Part shown: in pieces, positions 1-9,125 of the stretch
How the letters are laid out: each line of letters starts with the position of its first letter
Position numbering within the stretch: the stretch's first letter is position 1
Source: DASXUX01 sp036504595
GTDB lineage: Bacteria; Planctomycetota; SZUA-567; H5-PLA8
Length of the DNA stretch: 64,000 nt
Direction of reading: 5' to 3'
NCBI GenBank assembly: GCA_036504595.1
Contig: DASXUX010000109.1
Location: 62,001-126,000 of the forward strand
Position numbers and translations under genes: made by a program
Notes under the pieces: generated by a model
Database searches by the model: none
Seen by the model: only the letters and a program-made list of their open reading frames with translations
What the model was told of the DNA's origin: nothing

Positions 1-1333
1 TACGCGGGATGACGGCGCGAAAGCCCGCGTCGAACTCCGCACTGCCGCAGCAAGCCTCGGCGAAGATCAGGCCGCCTTTTTCCATGTACTCGCGCAGCTT
101 TTCGATTTCCTCGTCACTGAACTTTGGCGCTTTGTGCCCAGTGATGAAAAGCACCGGCGAGTAACGCAGTTCCTCGACTGACGCGCTGGTCCGCACCGAG
201 TGCCAGTCATAGGGCGTCTGGAGTTCCTGGCCGATGTGCTTCACGAGATTGTCAACGTCGTAAAGATTGCAGTTCCAGTCGGCGTCCGCAGGTTTTGCGT
301 CAGGCGCGCCCCAATGCAGCTTCGTGACGAGCAGCGGCTTCTTTCCTTTCGCCATGAAGAGCAACGCGAAGGCTGTCTCCACCGCATCGGCGTTCTGGCC
401 TCCGCCGAACGAGCCGCTGGCGGTCTGCTGTCCTAGCATTTTTTCGCAGCCGAGTTTGTACCAGTCGCTGTTGCCGAAGTATTTCTGGCGGCAGAGAATG
501 CCCGCGCGCTCCACCGCGTACCACGCGTAGTTGCTGTTCCAGCCGTTGTCGTTGCCCGCGCCCACGCCATTGGTCAGCCAGCTCAATCCCGCCGCGAGAC
601 GCTTGTCCGTGAGGAATTCGCCGCAACGCTTGGGCTTGTACATTCGGTTCTGCACGATGAACAAACTCGCGATACCTGCAGCGCTCATGCTGAGATACGA
701 CGTGTCCCTGCCATGCCCGTAGCCCCAGCCTCCATCGACGTTCTGACTGCGTGTGTAGTAGTTTTCGATGCGCTTCCAGGTTTTGTCCGGGACTTTCGCA
801 CCAGCCTTCTCCGCCTCCCACAAACCCAGCACGGCGATCTGCGTGTTGGACGCGTCGCCACCGATGTTCTGCTTCCCATAGGTCCACATGTCGGTCGAGG
901 TCTGCGCCGAGATAAGCCATTCGGCGGCTTGCTGGATGTTGACTTTGTATTTCTGCGGGTCGATCGCCCCCAACGCCATGGCTGTCAGCGCGGTGCAATA
1001 GGTGACTTCGTTTGGGCGCGACACGATATAGGTCGCGCCCTTCTGCACGACCGGATCGTTTGTGGGTACTCCGGCTGTAATCAGACTGAGCAGTACTAGC
1101 GCCGTCGCGCCGGTGTCGTAGCTGTTGCCGTAGGTCCAACCGCCTGTGGACGTCTGCTGCTGCTTGAGGAACGCGACGCCTTTTTCGATGCTGCTCTGCA
1201 CGTTCTGTGTGGTGATGCCCGGCGCGACCGCTGCCTTTCGCGGCGGCTTGATGCCGTCATCGACGACTTCCTCTTCGGCAATCGCACACAGCGTTACCGC
1301 AAGAAGAACCAGAGGAATGTGCAGCTTGGTCAT
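1..1333 (-). CDS. Secreted DUF4159 protein with terpene-cyclase-type repeats (C-terminus outside window)
   Basis: The gene reads leftward from an ATG at 1333 and runs off the left edge, giving about 444 visible residues. It opens with a signal peptide (MTKLHIPLVLLAVTLCAIAEE). Next come repeated helical blocks with motifs such as GGWTYGNSYDTGATALVLL and GGWGYGHGRDTSYLSM, which resemble the alpha/alpha toroid of prenyltransferases and squalene cyclases. The last part (VLFITGHKAPKFSDEEIEKL, GGLIFAEACCGS) matches the start of DUF4159, a domain of unknown function common in planctomycetes and often found near MoxR genes. Here a MoxR gene lies 55 nt upstream on the same strand. The protein is probably exported; its substrate is unknown. 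Confidence 0.85.
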   Translation of the reverse strand, partial: MTKLHIPLVLLAVTLCAIAEEEVVDDGIKPPRKAAVAPGITTQNVQSSIEKGVAFLKQQQTSTGGWTYGNSYDTGATALVLLSLITAGVPTNDPVVQKGATYIVSRPNEVTYCTALTAMALGAIDPQKYKVNIQQAAEWLISAQTSTDMWTYGKQNIGGDASNTQIAVLGLWEAEKAGAKVPDKTWKRIENYYTRSQNVDGGWGYGHGRDTSYLSMSAAGIASLFIVQNRMYKPKRCGEFLTDKRLAAGLSWLTNGVGAGNDNGWNSNYAWYAVERAGILCRQKYFGNSDWYKLGCEKMLGQQTASGSFGGGQNADAVETAFALLFMAKGKKPLLVTKLHWGAPDAKPADADWNCNLYDVDNLVKHIGQELQTPYDWHSVRTSASVEELRYSPVLFITGHKAPKFSDEEIEKLREYMEKGGLIFAEACCGSAEFDAGFRAVIPR

Positions 1334-1356
1334 GGGCCCCGTTCGCTCCTGCCTCC

Positions 1357-1383
1357 CGTCCCTCTCCAAAAAGGGGAGAGGAA
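1357..1383. repeat. Short CCCTCTCC/GGAGAGG hairpin repeat
   Basis: The spacer between the MoxR gene and the DUF4159 gene contains a C-rich arm and a facing G-rich arm separated by a short A-run. It belongs to the same text family as the longer C-rich elements near 15.2, 43.7 and 46.0 kb. It has no U-tract that would make it an obvious terminator. Confidence 0.5.
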
Positions 1384-1388
1384 AACGG

Positions 1389-2450
1389 CTACTGGTGTTT
1401 CTTCACTTCGGGCTCCGGAATGCTTTCGAGCAATTTGTGGATGATCGCCACGGAGTCCAAGCCTTCGGCTTGCGCTTGGAAGTTCAGGCCGAGCCTGTGA
1501 CGCAGCACAGGAATGGCGACCGAGCGGATATCCTGGCACGAGATGTTGACGCGATGGTCCATCGCAGCCATCGCTTTGGCGCCCAGGAGCAAGTACTGTC
1601 CCGCGCGCGGGCCGGCGCCCCATTCGACACACTTTCGGATGAAGTCCGGCGCTTCCGATTCCTGCGGACGCGTCGCGCGGACAAGCCGCGCGGCGTAGTC
1701 GGCATGGTAGCGGGTGACTGCAATCTCGCGCACGACGCTCTGGATCAGGAGAATATCTTCGCCCGTCAGAAGCGGCTGAAGCGTGGGCCTGAGCGTTGCT
1801 GACGTGGCCAGGTAAATATCCACCTCTTCCTGGTGCGCCGGATAGCCGACATGAACGTTGAACATGAAGCGATCGAGTTGCGCTTCGGGCAACGGATACG
1901 TGCCCTCTTGCTCAATCGGGTTTTGAGTCGCGATGACGAAGAACGGTTTGGGCAGGTCATAGGTCGTGCTGCCGACGGTCACCTGCCGCTCCTGCATGGC
2001 CTCCAGCAGAGCGGCTTGCGTTTTCGGCGGGGTGCGATTGATTTCGTCGGCGAGAATGATGTTGGCGAAAATGGGACCGTGCACAAACCGGAATTCGCGC
2101 TTTCCTTCGCGGCCGGGCTGAATGATGTACGTGCCCGTGATATCGGCCGGCATCAGGTCGGGCGTGAACTGAATGCGCTTGAAGTTCAAGGCAAGCACCT
2201 GTGCGACCGAGCGGACCATCATGGTTTTCGCCAGCCCAGGGACGCCGACGAGCAAACAGTGGCCGGATGAGAAGATCGAGGCCAAAATCTGGTTGAGCAC
2301 CTCGGTCTGGCCGATGATCACTTTGGAGAGCTCGCGCAGCATGACCAGCCTTGCCGCGGAGAGTCTGCCCAGTGTCGCTTCGACATCCACTTTGACGGGC
2401 GCGGCATTTCTGTCGGCGCTGTGCTGCGTCCCGGCGATGACATCACTCAT
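1389..2450 (-). CDS. MoxR-family AAA+ ATPase
   Basis: This 353-residue protein is a MoxR-type AAA+ ATPase, a chaperone-like family often involved in assembling or activating VWA-domain or metal enzymes. Walker A is GVPGLAKT at residues 69-76 and Walker B is IILADEIN at 131-138. The family motifs NRTPPKTQAALLEAMQE and ATQNPIEQEGTYPLPEAQLD follow. The ATG at 2450 is chosen because it overlaps the stop of the upstream gene by 8 nt, indicating translational coupling, and because longer versions read into that gene. The usual DUF58 or VWA partners are not in the visible part; the downstream gene is the DUF4159 protein. Confidence 0.95.
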   Translation of the reverse strand: MSDVIAGTQHSADRNAAPVKVDVEATLGRLSAARLVMLRELSKVIIGQTEVLNQILASIFSSGHCLLVGVPGLAKTMMVRSVAQVLALNFKRIQFTPDLMPADITGTYIIQPGREGKREFRFVHGPIFANIILADEINRTPPKTQAALLEAMQERQVTVGSTTYDLPKPFFVIATQNPIEQEGTYPLPEAQLDRFMFNVHVGYPAHQEEVDIYLATSATLRPTLQPLLTGEDILLIQSVVREIAVTRYHADYAARLVRATRPQESEAPDFIRKCVEWGAGPRAGQYLLLGAKAMAAMDHRVNISCQDIRSVAIPVLRHRLGLNFQAQAEGLDSVAIIHKLLESIPEPEVKKHQ

Positions 2451-3801
2451 TTTTGTTTTTGCCCTCGTCTTCGGGTGAATTGGCGTCGGCGACTTTGCGC
2501 AACTGTTGAATGCTTTCGGCCAGCGCCGGCTTGTCGGCCTGCGCGGTAAAAATCTGTTGCTCCATCTGCTTGTACAAGCGGCGGTGGGCGGCGAGCACGG
2601 CGATCGAGAAGTTGTCTTCGGCCGAAGCGCTCGGATCGGCGACTCGGCGGCGACGCTGATAGAGGGTGCCCAGCGCCAGCAGCGTTTCGGGCGGCAGAGA
2701 GTTCCAGGCGACTTCAGTTGTTGCGCCGCGGCTGACCTCAACGACCAGCTTCTCGCGTGTCACGCTGACAATCGTGCCTTGGATCTTTGGCGTAATTTGC
2801 AGCCCGGTGGCCTTGCGCGGGTTGTCCGCAATCCGGCGCAACAAGTTCTCCCGGAAGTCGCGTTCGGTGTTGATCGTCAGGAGCAGTGCCTTGGCCAACG
2901 CCGCCTGGTCGGCAGCCTCCAGCTTCCCGGCTTCTTCGGCCAGCGCCTCGGCGCGGCGCAAAGCCAGTTCGTAATCGCCGCGCACGCAGGTGTCGCAGAT
3001 CCCGCGGATGCGCGAACGCATCGCTTTGGCGAGATCGTCACGCTGCTGTGCGGCGGCGGCCTGTTCCTCGGCGCGGTCTACGGCCGCGAGTTGCGACTTG
3101 AGCAGGGTCGTGGCGCGTTCATCGGTGAAGATCTTCTGCGCCTGGCTGAGCAGCCTGCGAGCCCGCGTGAATTTGCTTTTCGACGTCAGCCGATCCGCTT
3201 CCTGAACAGCCTGCGCCAACTCGCGTTCGGCTTCCTTCTGAATGCTGGCGCGGAGATCCGGAATCTTCGCCGCGAGATCGCTGGGCGGCTTGCTGGAGAG
3301 ATACTGCTGGCACAGTTCGTCAGCGCCTGTGTACTCGCCCCACTCGGTAAGGATAAGAACCTGCTCCTGCAACCTGTCAAAGATGACCTTCGGCTCGCTC
3401 GGCCCGTCCCGAACATCGGCAATTTCGCTAAGGCGGAGCTTGGCGCGTTCGGCCCAGGCTGTGTCGGCATAGTTCGAGACGATCTGCTTGAACAGACGCT
3501 GTGCCTCAGTGGGCTTGGCGAAATTCTGTTCTGCTTTCAAGAAGATTGCGCGAGCTGCTTCCGAGCGAACGGCAGCGCCGCTTTCGCCCGCCGCCGTGGA
3601 GAAGACTGGATCTTTCGGGGGTGACTGATCGCCGTCCCAACCGGCCTGAACTTCGACAGGCGCGCCGTGCGGCAGCCGGAGAACCGGGCCGACGATGTAG
3701 GCGCCCAACCCCGTTAGCATCAGCGTGGCAAGAATCAAGGCGACGTGCCAGCGGCGCGAGATGCGATCGGGGGTGGCGATAGCTGGACTGGCAGTTTCCA
3801 A
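2443..3801 (-). CDS. Membrane-anchored coiled-coil/helical-repeat protein, function unknown
   Basis: This 452-residue protein has a short basic N-terminus and one membrane segment at about residues 19-40 (WHVALILATLMLTGLGAYIV). A long Ala/Glu/Arg-rich helical region follows, with TPR-like and coiled-coil character, then a small mixed region (GTIVSVTREKLVVEVSRG) that could be a beta domain. The start is a TTG at 3801 preceded by a good GGAGGGG ribosome-binding site. Its stop overlaps the MoxR start by 8 nt, so the two are probably made together; it may organise or receive the ATPase at the membrane. I recognise no named family. Confidence 0.75.
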   Translation of the reverse strand: METASPAIATPDRISRRWHVALILATLMLTGLGAYIVGPVLRLPHGAPVEVQAGWDGDQSPPKDPVFSTAAGESGAAVRSEAARAIFLKAEQNFAKPTEAQRLFKQIVSNYADTAWAERAKLRLSEIADVRDGPSEPKVIFDRLQEQVLILTEWGEYTGADELCQQYLSSKPPSDLAAKIPDLRASIQKEAERELAQAVQEADRLTSKSKFTRARRLLSQAQKIFTDERATTLLKSQLAAVDRAEEQAAAAQQRDDLAKAMRSRIRGICDTCVRGDYELALRRAEALAEEAGKLEAADQAALAKALLLTINTERDFRENLLRRIADNPRKATGLQITPKIQGTIVSVTREKLVVEVSRGATTEVAWNSLPPETLLALGTLYQRRRRVADPSASAEDNFSIAVLAAHRRLYKQMEQQIFTAQADKPALAESIQQLRKVADANSPEDEGKNKNE

Positions 3802-3920
3802 GCGGCCCCTCCGTCAGCTTCCAAACTACGGCACTGCGCGTTCACGGCGTGAGTATGACGCGAGTGCGTTCCGGATGCTGCACGCGATCCTATCCGTTTT
3901 TACAGCGCATGCTGACGGTA

Positions 3921-3934
3921 AATCCTGCAGGATT
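3921..3934. promoter_or_regulatory. 14-bp perfect palindrome AATCCTGCAGGATT
   Basis: This perfect palindrome lies in the 186-nt spacer between two minus-strand genes, about 120 nt upstream of the TTG start at 3801 and 54 nt past the stop at 3988. Its arms (AATCC/GGATT) match the hairpin family found just after stop codons at 39749, 45936 and 60188. It could be a terminator stem or a protein-binding site. Confidence 0.4.
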
Positions 3935-3987
3935 AACGTCACAGACGGGGAGTTCGGGACGCAGTTTTCGTCTTGTTGGAAGGTTCG

Positions 3988-5340
3988 TTACAGCGACCAG
4001 CCCTTGCGGTACTCGTAATGCAGGTAAGTGTTGGCTTCGCTGTCGTTGGTGACTTTCATGTTCGCGCTGTCCCAGTACAGCTTTCGCCCGCCCAAACGCA
4101 CGGAAATCAACCCGAGCAATAGCGTCTCCGTCAACGGGCCGGCGAAGGCAAAGCTGGATTCAGTCGGCGTGCCCTCTTTGCAGGCCTTTACCCATTCAGC
4201 GTGGTGGCCGATCGAGCGGGGCAGCGTTTTCTCGGGGCGCTTATACGCCTTCATCTTCTCCTCTGGAATTAGCCGCACGCTGCTGCCTCCCCAGCCTTCG
4301 ATCAGCATCACGCCTTTGTCGCCGATCAGTATCGCACCGTCTTCGCGCGAGAGTTTGCGGTCGTCCTCCAGGCCCGGCGGACGTGGCGGCATGATGCCGC
4401 CATCGTACCAGTGCAGCGCGAGCGGCGGCATTTCACCGCGCGCGGGAAACTGGAAATGAATGACGCAGGCCAGTGGCAGAGAATCGGGGAAGACGGCCGT
4501 GGAACTCGATTCCACGCACGTCGGCGCGCTGAGCTTCAACGCTGAGAAAACAGGCGCCATGTTGTGCGAGCCCATGTCGCCGATGCCGCCGGTGCCGAAG
4601 TCCCACCAGCCGCGCCAGACGAATGGCATGTACGCCGGGTTATAGGGACGTTCGGGAGCCGGACCCAGCCAGAGATCCCAGTCGAGCGTCTCCGGAACCG
4701 GCGCCGTTTCCTTGGGGCGTTCGATGCCCTGCGGCCAGTAGAGCTTTTTGGTACCGGCGTGCGTCGGGCGATCTGACCAAACGTGCACCTCCCGCACGCC
4801 GCCGATGGCGCCGTCCCAAAGCCACTCCTTTATGAGCCGGTTGGCTTCAAAGGCCATTCCCTGGTTGCCCATCTGCGTGGCAAGCTTCGCCTCGGCCGCG
4901 GCTTTGGTCAGCGCGCGAGCCTCCTGAATCGTGTGCGTGAGCGGCTTTTCGCAGTAGACGTGCTTGCCGGCTTTCAGCGCCGCCATGCTCGCGACGGCGT
5001 GAACGTGATCGGGCGTGGCGACAACGACGGCATCGAGGCTCTTGTCCTCATCGAGCATCTTTCTGAAATCTTTGAAGCGTTTTGCATTGGGGAACTTCTT
5101 CGAGGCGGGAGCGGAGTGCTTTTCGTCCACATCGCAGAGCGCGACGATGTTCTCGCTCTGAAGTTGCGAAATATCCCACTGTCCTTGTCCGCCCAAGCCG
5201 ATGCCGGCGATGTTCAGCTTCTCATTCGGCCCTTTCTGGCCGGCGCCTCCCAGCACATGCGGCGCTAGCACCGACACGGTAGCGGCTAGCCCTGCGGCCT
5301 TCAGGAAGCGACGGCGCGAAAAGGATAGATCATGATTCAT
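3988..5340 (-). CDS. Gfo/Idh/MocA-family oxidoreductase with Tat signal
   Basis: This 450-residue protein begins with a twin-arginine signal (SRRRFLKAAGLAATVSVLAP), so it is probably exported folded with its cofactor. The NAD(P)-binding Rossmann fold follows (NIAGIGLGGQGQWD), then the family motif AGKHVYCEKPLTHTIQEA, whose EKP lysine is typically catalytic. The C-terminal half is the substrate-binding beta-sheet domain (WRGWWDFGTGGIGDMGSHNM). Such Tat-exported oxidoreductases are abundant in planctomycetes and are thought to act on sugars or inositols. The ATG at 5340 is chosen because the signal starts there. The related gene upstream is only 10 nt away, so the two form an operon. Confidence 0.92.
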   Translation of the reverse strand: MNHDLSFSRRRFLKAAGLAATVSVLAPHVLGGAGQKGPNEKLNIAGIGLGGQGQWDISQLQSENIVALCDVDEKHSAPASKKFPNAKRFKDFRKMLDEDKSLDAVVVATPDHVHAVASMAALKAGKHVYCEKPLTHTIQEARALTKAAAEAKLATQMGNQGMAFEANRLIKEWLWDGAIGGVREVHVWSDRPTHAGTKKLYWPQGIERPKETAPVPETLDWDLWLGPAPERPYNPAYMPFVWRGWWDFGTGGIGDMGSHNMAPVFSALKLSAPTCVESSSTAVFPDSLPLACVIHFQFPARGEMPPLALHWYDGGIMPPRPPGLEDDRKLSREDGAILIGDKGVMLIEGWGGSSVRLIPEEKMKAYKRPEKTLPRSIGHHAEWVKACKEGTPTESSFAFAGPLTETLLLGLISVRLGGRKLYWDSANMKVTNDSEANTYLHYEYRKGWSL

Positions 5341-5350
5341 GATGGTGACC

Positions 5351-6460
5351 TCAGATGCATGACGATCCTGGATTGAGCCAAAGATCGATCGGCCGTGCGA
5401 CATTTTTCGGGTGAAAGGGCAGGGAAACTTTGCGGCCCTTGCCGGCGGACGCATAGCCAGCGTAAAGGGCCTCCATGACAAGGCGCCCGTCTTCGCCGGT
5501 GGCGTCCAATTTGGTTTTGCCGCGAACTGCGCCGGCGAAGTGACGCATTTCCTGTGGAAAGCCATAGTTCCACAGCTCTTCATAGACGGGATAGCTCCAG
5601 CCTTTGGTCGTCGGAGCTTTCTCGACGGCGTAACCGAACCCATACTCGCTGTAGGTGGGAATGGCGTTGCCCATGTGCAGATCGGCGTACGTTACGCCGC
5701 CTTCGCCGTAGACTTCGATGCAATCGTCCATGCCGCCGCGGCGAGCCCAACTGTCTTCGACCATTCCCACAGCTCCGCCATCGAATTCAAGAATGCAGAT
5801 CGAATTGTCCTCGCCACGCGTTTTTTCACCGTGAACGTACGTGCCCATCTGACAATAGACGCTCTTCAACGCCGGCCTGCCCAGAAACCAACTGCAGAAC
5901 GCGATGCCGTGGCAGCCCATGTCCATGAACACGCCGCCGCCGGACAGGTTCACGTCCCAGAACCACGGGCTATGCGGGCCGAAATGTTTTTCGCTCTGCT
6001 TGACCAGATACACTTTGCCGAACGCGCCTTGGTCGGACATTTCCTTGGCCTTCACGTACTTGGGCGTGAAGAAAAGCTCCTCCGCATACATCAGCAGCAC
6101 GCCGTGTTTGCGGCAAGCGTCGATCATGGCGTCGGCTTCTTCGAGCGTCATGCACAGCGGTTTTTCGCACACGACATGCTTTCCCGCTGCCGCGATGTCA
6201 AAGGTCATCTGCGCGTGAAGGCGATTGGGCGCGGTGATCGTAACCATGTCGATGTCGGTCTGGCGAAGCATTTCGCGATAGTCGCGATACACGCGGGGGA
6301 TGTCGTACTTTCGCGCCAGTTCATCGGCGTGTCCGGCGGTGGGGGATGCGACGGCGACGATCTGGGCAGCATCGGGGATCATCTGGAAGGAGGCCGCGTG
6401 AATGTCTGCCTCGAACCCCGAGCCGATGATTCCCACGTTCACCTTGCCGTTCGTGGGCAT
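5351..6460 (-). CDS. Gfo/Idh/MocA-family oxidoreductase, cytoplasmic
   Basis: This 369-residue protein has the N-terminal nucleotide-binding motif NVGIIGSGFEADIHAASF and the family signature GKHVVCEKPLCMTLEEADAM. The C-terminal domain contains the metal- or substrate-site-like stretch GGGVFMDMGCHGI. It lacks a signal peptide, unlike the downstream paralogue. The pair may handle the same sugar or polyol on both sides of the membrane, which is inference. The ATG at 6460 follows a GGAG site. Confidence 0.92.
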   Translation of the reverse strand: MPTNGKVNVGIIGSGFEADIHAASFQMIPDAAQIVAVASPTAGHADELARKYDIPRVYRDYREMLRQTDIDMVTITAPNRLHAQMTFDIAAAGKHVVCEKPLCMTLEEADAMIDACRKHGVLLMYAEELFFTPKYVKAKEMSDQGAFGKVYLVKQSEKHFGPHSPWFWDVNLSGGGVFMDMGCHGIAFCSWFLGRPALKSVYCQMGTYVHGEKTRGEDNSICILEFDGGAVGMVEDSWARRGGMDDCIEVYGEGGVTYADLHMGNAIPTYSEYGFGYAVEKAPTTKGWSYPVYEELWNYGFPQEMRHFAGAVRGKTKLDATGEDGRLVMEALYAGYASAGKGRKVSLPFHPKNVARPIDLWLNPGSSCI

Positions 6461-6492
6461 GTTCGAACTCCGATTAAGTGGAGAAAAGTCCG

Positions 6493-6867
6493 CTATGGCT
6501 TGAGCAATTTCAGCGCTTCACCCAGATTCACGGCCGACGGTATGACATCATGAATGTTGAGCAGATCCAGAACGTCGTGAATGCTCTCGGGCATGCGGAC
6601 CAGAACCAGCTTTCCGCCGTGTTCATGACACTGCATGTAAGCATTCATGAGCACTCCAGCGCCCGCCGACGAGACGTAGCGGACACCTGCCAGGTCGATC
6701 AGAACCGTGTAGTTGCCGCTGCCGAAGATGCCATGCAGGTGCGACTCCAATTTGTCGAAAGTGTTCACGTTGATGGCGCCCGTGAGCAGCAGCAGCGGAA
6801 TCTTGCCTTCAACGATGGTTTTCTCGATCCTGAGTTCTTCGCCGGGCATAGCGGGTTGTCTCTCCAC
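6493..6867 (-). CDS. STAS-domain anti-anti-sigma-factor-like protein
   Basis: This 124-residue protein is a single STAS domain. The segment VLIDLAGVRYVSSAGAGVLM holds the conserved Asp-x(n)-Ser-Ser pattern in which a serine is phosphorylated by an anti-sigma kinase in SpoIIAA/RsbV relatives. No kinase or phosphatase gene is adjacent, so the partner must lie elsewhere. The start is a GTG at 6867, six nt after a strong AGGAGG site. It lies just downstream of the Gfo/Idh genes' common promoter side, and a heptamer repeat hairpin sits directly upstream. Confidence 0.9.
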   Translation of the reverse strand: MERQPAMPGEELRIEKTIVEGKIPLLLLTGAINVNTFDKLESHLHGIFGSGNYTVLIDLAGVRYVSSAGAGVLMNAYMQCHEHGGKLVLVRMPESIHDVLDLLNIHDVIPSAVNLGEALKLLKP

Positions 6868-6882
6868 TTCACGCCTCCTGAT

Positions 6883-6962
6883 TTGGTACTGGGTGAGCGG
6901 TATTTGGTACTTGGTATTTTGCGGTCACCGTACCAAGCACCACTCACCAAGTACAAAGTACC
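6883..6962. repeat. Heptamer-periodic inverted repeat (GGTACTT family)
   Basis: The left arm reads as successive 7-nt units (GGTACTG, GGTGAGC, GGTATTT, GGTACTT, GGTATTT). After a short spacer the right arm carries the complementary units (ACCAAGC, ACCACTC, ACCAAGT). The element fills the spacer between the SGNH hydrolase and the STAS gene. Confidence 0.75.
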
Positions 6963-6964
6963 GA

Positions 6965-7711
6965 TCAAAAACACTTCTCAATAACCTCCTGCATGGCTTT
7001 GCACGCGACGAAATTGCGCAGCGCATAGCCGCAGACCTTCAAATTCTCCTCGGAGAAATCCAGATTCTTGCCGCCGCTGGGATGGACGTCGTTCTTGCCG
7101 AGCAGGGTGCCGTTCCAACCGGTGCCAGGCTGGCGAGCGATGATTTCGGCGTGAAAGTCCGTACAGGGAATTTTCTTCTCGCTGGCGAGTTTCTGGATCG
7201 CGACGTTGAACTCGGCGACCTTGGCGTCCTTGCTCAAGATCGGCGGGATCGTCGAGAGAATCGGCACGCAACCGGCATCCAGGCAGGCGTCCACCAGCGC
7301 GGCCATGTTCTTTTGATATTCGGAAAGCGCCACGCCTTTGTTCACATCATTCGTGCCGTACATGATGACGGCAATTTCCGGCTTTTCGGCAGACAGGATA
7401 GTCTTGATTTTGCTCAGACCATCGGCGGCAGTCCAACCGGAGTAATTGCAGTGTTCGACGCCTTTGCGCTCGTTCATGGCTTTGCGGTCGATGCGGCCAA
7501 GCAACGTGTCCCAGTTTCCTTTCGGTTTTTCCCAAGCCAATCCGGCGAGAAAGGCTTTCGTGTACGTAATGGAATCGCCGATCTGGCTGACGCTGCCTTT
7601 CTGCGCGATGCCTTTAGCGTGAACAGCTTTCATTGCGCCAACCCACGTCTCTTCGGCTGGGCACGCCAAAGTGAACAGCGCCAAAAATAAGACGGCAAAG
7701 CGGGCGTTCAT
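6965..7711 (-). CDS. Secreted SGNH/GDSL-type hydrolase
   Basis: This 248-residue protein has a signal peptide (MNARFAVLFLALFTLACPAE) and SGNH esterase blocks: GDSIT at 45-49 with the nucleophile serine, GTND near 119-122, and DVHPSGG near the C-terminus supplying the catalytic Asp-His. Family members deacylate lipids or polysaccharides. The glycine block is not clear-cut (NYSGWTA is the best candidate). The ATG at 7711 is chosen because the signal peptide begins there and a GAGGTGG site precedes it; longer reading runs into non-signal sequence. Confidence 0.88.
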   Translation of the reverse strand: MNARFAVLFLALFTLACPAEETWVGAMKAVHAKGIAQKGSVSQIGDSITYTKAFLAGLAWEKPKGNWDTLLGRIDRKAMNERKGVEHCNYSGWTAADGLSKIKTILSAEKPEIAVIMYGTNDVNKGVALSEYQKNMAALVDACLDAGCVPILSTIPPILSKDAKVAEFNVAIQKLASEKKIPCTDFHAEIIARQPGTGWNGTLLGKNDVHPSGGKNLDFSEENLKVCGYALRNFVACKAMQEVIEKCF

Positions 7712-7867
7712 TGGCCACCTCAGACACGAACTTCGGCTTAACGTTTGGTGCATTCTACAGCAGGCAAGGTAACGCAGAAACGGAAAATTGTTCTGAGGAA
7801 TCACGCGCGAAGCCGACAGTCGCCGCACCCGCAAAAGGGTGGTAGCCGGGTCAATTCCAGCAGTGAC

Positions 7868-8989
7868 CTATCGGAATGGATTGTCGTATTCCATGCGGCG
7901 CAGCAATTCGGCAGCGGTCCGGCCAATGGGCCCGCTTGGGTCCAGGCGCTTGACGTGCTCAAAATCGGAGCGCGCGCCCTTGCGCTCGCCTCGCCGCAAA
8001 CGACGTTCAGCCCTGATCAGCAGCGGAACGGGATCTCTGGGCTGCAAATGCATCAAGACCGTGGCGATACGTTCTGCGTCGAGCATCTTCTTTTGATGAT
8101 CAAAGAGCGCGAGAAGGTTGTTGCACATGCGGGCGAGGATGTCGCGCGCCGGCGTGGCTTTGAGGTGCTCTTCAGCGACGAACGTCTGTCCCGACGCTTC
8201 GACTTGCTGTCTGCATTCATCGACGTTCAGCGGACGCGCACCGTTAAATGGGTCGATCAGCACGAAATGCTCGCCTCCATCGCTCGTGACACATACGCGA
8301 ACGATGAAGTGCCCCGGCAGGCCCACGCCGTCGGCCTTCAGATGCAGTCTGCGTGCGATGGCGAGGTACAGGACGGAAAGGGCGATCGGAAGTCCCGTGC
8401 GGCGCTCCAGCACATCGGGAAGGTAGCTGTTGCGGTCGTTGTAGTAGCTGTCGGCGCTGCCGTGGAATCCCTCTTCGCGCCAAAACTCACCCAGGCAATT
8501 GATGAATTCCGTCGTGCGCTCGTACGCCGCTTTGCGCTCGTCTTCACGCGCCAGGTTGAGCTTTTCGCAAATGTAATCTCCGGCGCGCTGGGCCAGGACG
8601 TCGATGTCGTGCAGGACTTGCTGCGCCGCCAGGTTGGGATAGGGAAGGCGGGCGAGAAGCGCGGCGCCATTTTCGACTGCATAGTCGCGCTTTTCCCGGA
8701 TCAGCCCAATGTAAATCTGGCGGCCGACTTCATCGGGCACGAGCATGCGGATCAGCCCTTTCGCCATGAGCGACGTGTGCTCATTGCGTCCGGCGGCGGC
8801 ATGCGTGAGAGCGGCCAGAGCGTCGTGCCCCAGAGTCAGCAATTCGCGCGAGATCTCCGCCCGGCGCTCGGCATCCACATCTTCGCAAAGACTGAGCAGA
8901 AAATAGGCGCGCACGCGGCGGCGGTAGAGTTCACCCGCCGGTGCGGGTAACTCGTGCGGATCGATCGGCATTAACGGCAGCGGGTCCAT
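7868..8989 (-). CDS. SirB1/transglutaminase-like domain protein
   Basis: This 373-residue protein matches the SirB1 (transglutaminase-like) family: NSYLPDVLERRTGLPIALSV then GVGLPGHFIVR are near-consensus. The N-terminal part is helical and HEAT-like. The C-terminal region (LMHLQPRDPVPLLIRAERRL) resembles the TPR tail usual in the family. The classical transglutaminase cysteine is not obvious, and the family's activity is unknown; a role in cell-envelope or stress physiology is often suggested. It stands alone, 135 nt after a terminator-bearing spacer. Confidence 0.88.
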   Translation of the reverse strand: MDPLPLMPIDPHELPAPAGELYRRRVRAYFLLSLCEDVDAERRAEISRELLTLGHDALAALTHAAAGRNEHTSLMAKGLIRMLVPDEVGRQIYIGLIREKRDYAVENGAALLARLPYPNLAAQQVLHDIDVLAQRAGDYICEKLNLAREDERKAAYERTTEFINCLGEFWREEGFHGSADSYYNDRNSYLPDVLERRTGLPIALSVLYLAIARRLHLKADGVGLPGHFIVRVCVTSDGGEHFVLIDPFNGARPLNVDECRQQVEASGQTFVAEEHLKATPARDILARMCNNLLALFDHQKKMLDAERIATVLMHLQPRDPVPLLIRAERRLRRGERKGARSDFEHVKRLDPSGPIGRTAAELLRRMEYDNPFR

Positions 8990-9064
8990 GACACTCTTAA
9001 TTTGTAGTGCTCGGCGCGGCAGTCAAGGCGGAATTCGCCCACGTCGGCTAATAAAGGGCGTCAC

Positions 9065-9091
9065 AAAAAAACTCCGGCCCAAAGGCCGGAG
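9065..9091 (-). terminator. Rho-independent terminator of the NCS1 permease gene
   Basis: Read on the minus strand, an 8-bp perfect stem (CTCCGGCC/GGCCGGAG, loop TTTG) is followed by seven T residues. An outer 11-bp inverted repeat (CACAAAAAAAC at 9062-9072 and its complement at 9105-9115) flanks the stem, so an A-tract also precedes it and the site may work in both directions. It lies 35 nt past the permease stop. Confidence 0.9.
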
Positions 9092-9125
9092 GTTCTTGAG
9101 GACAGTTTTTTTGTGCAGCCAACGA

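Noticed and set aside
3988..5643. Longer version of the Tat oxidoreductase beginning at 5643
   Set aside because: The twin-arginine signal starts at the ATG at 5340; upstream residues overlap the neighbouring gene.
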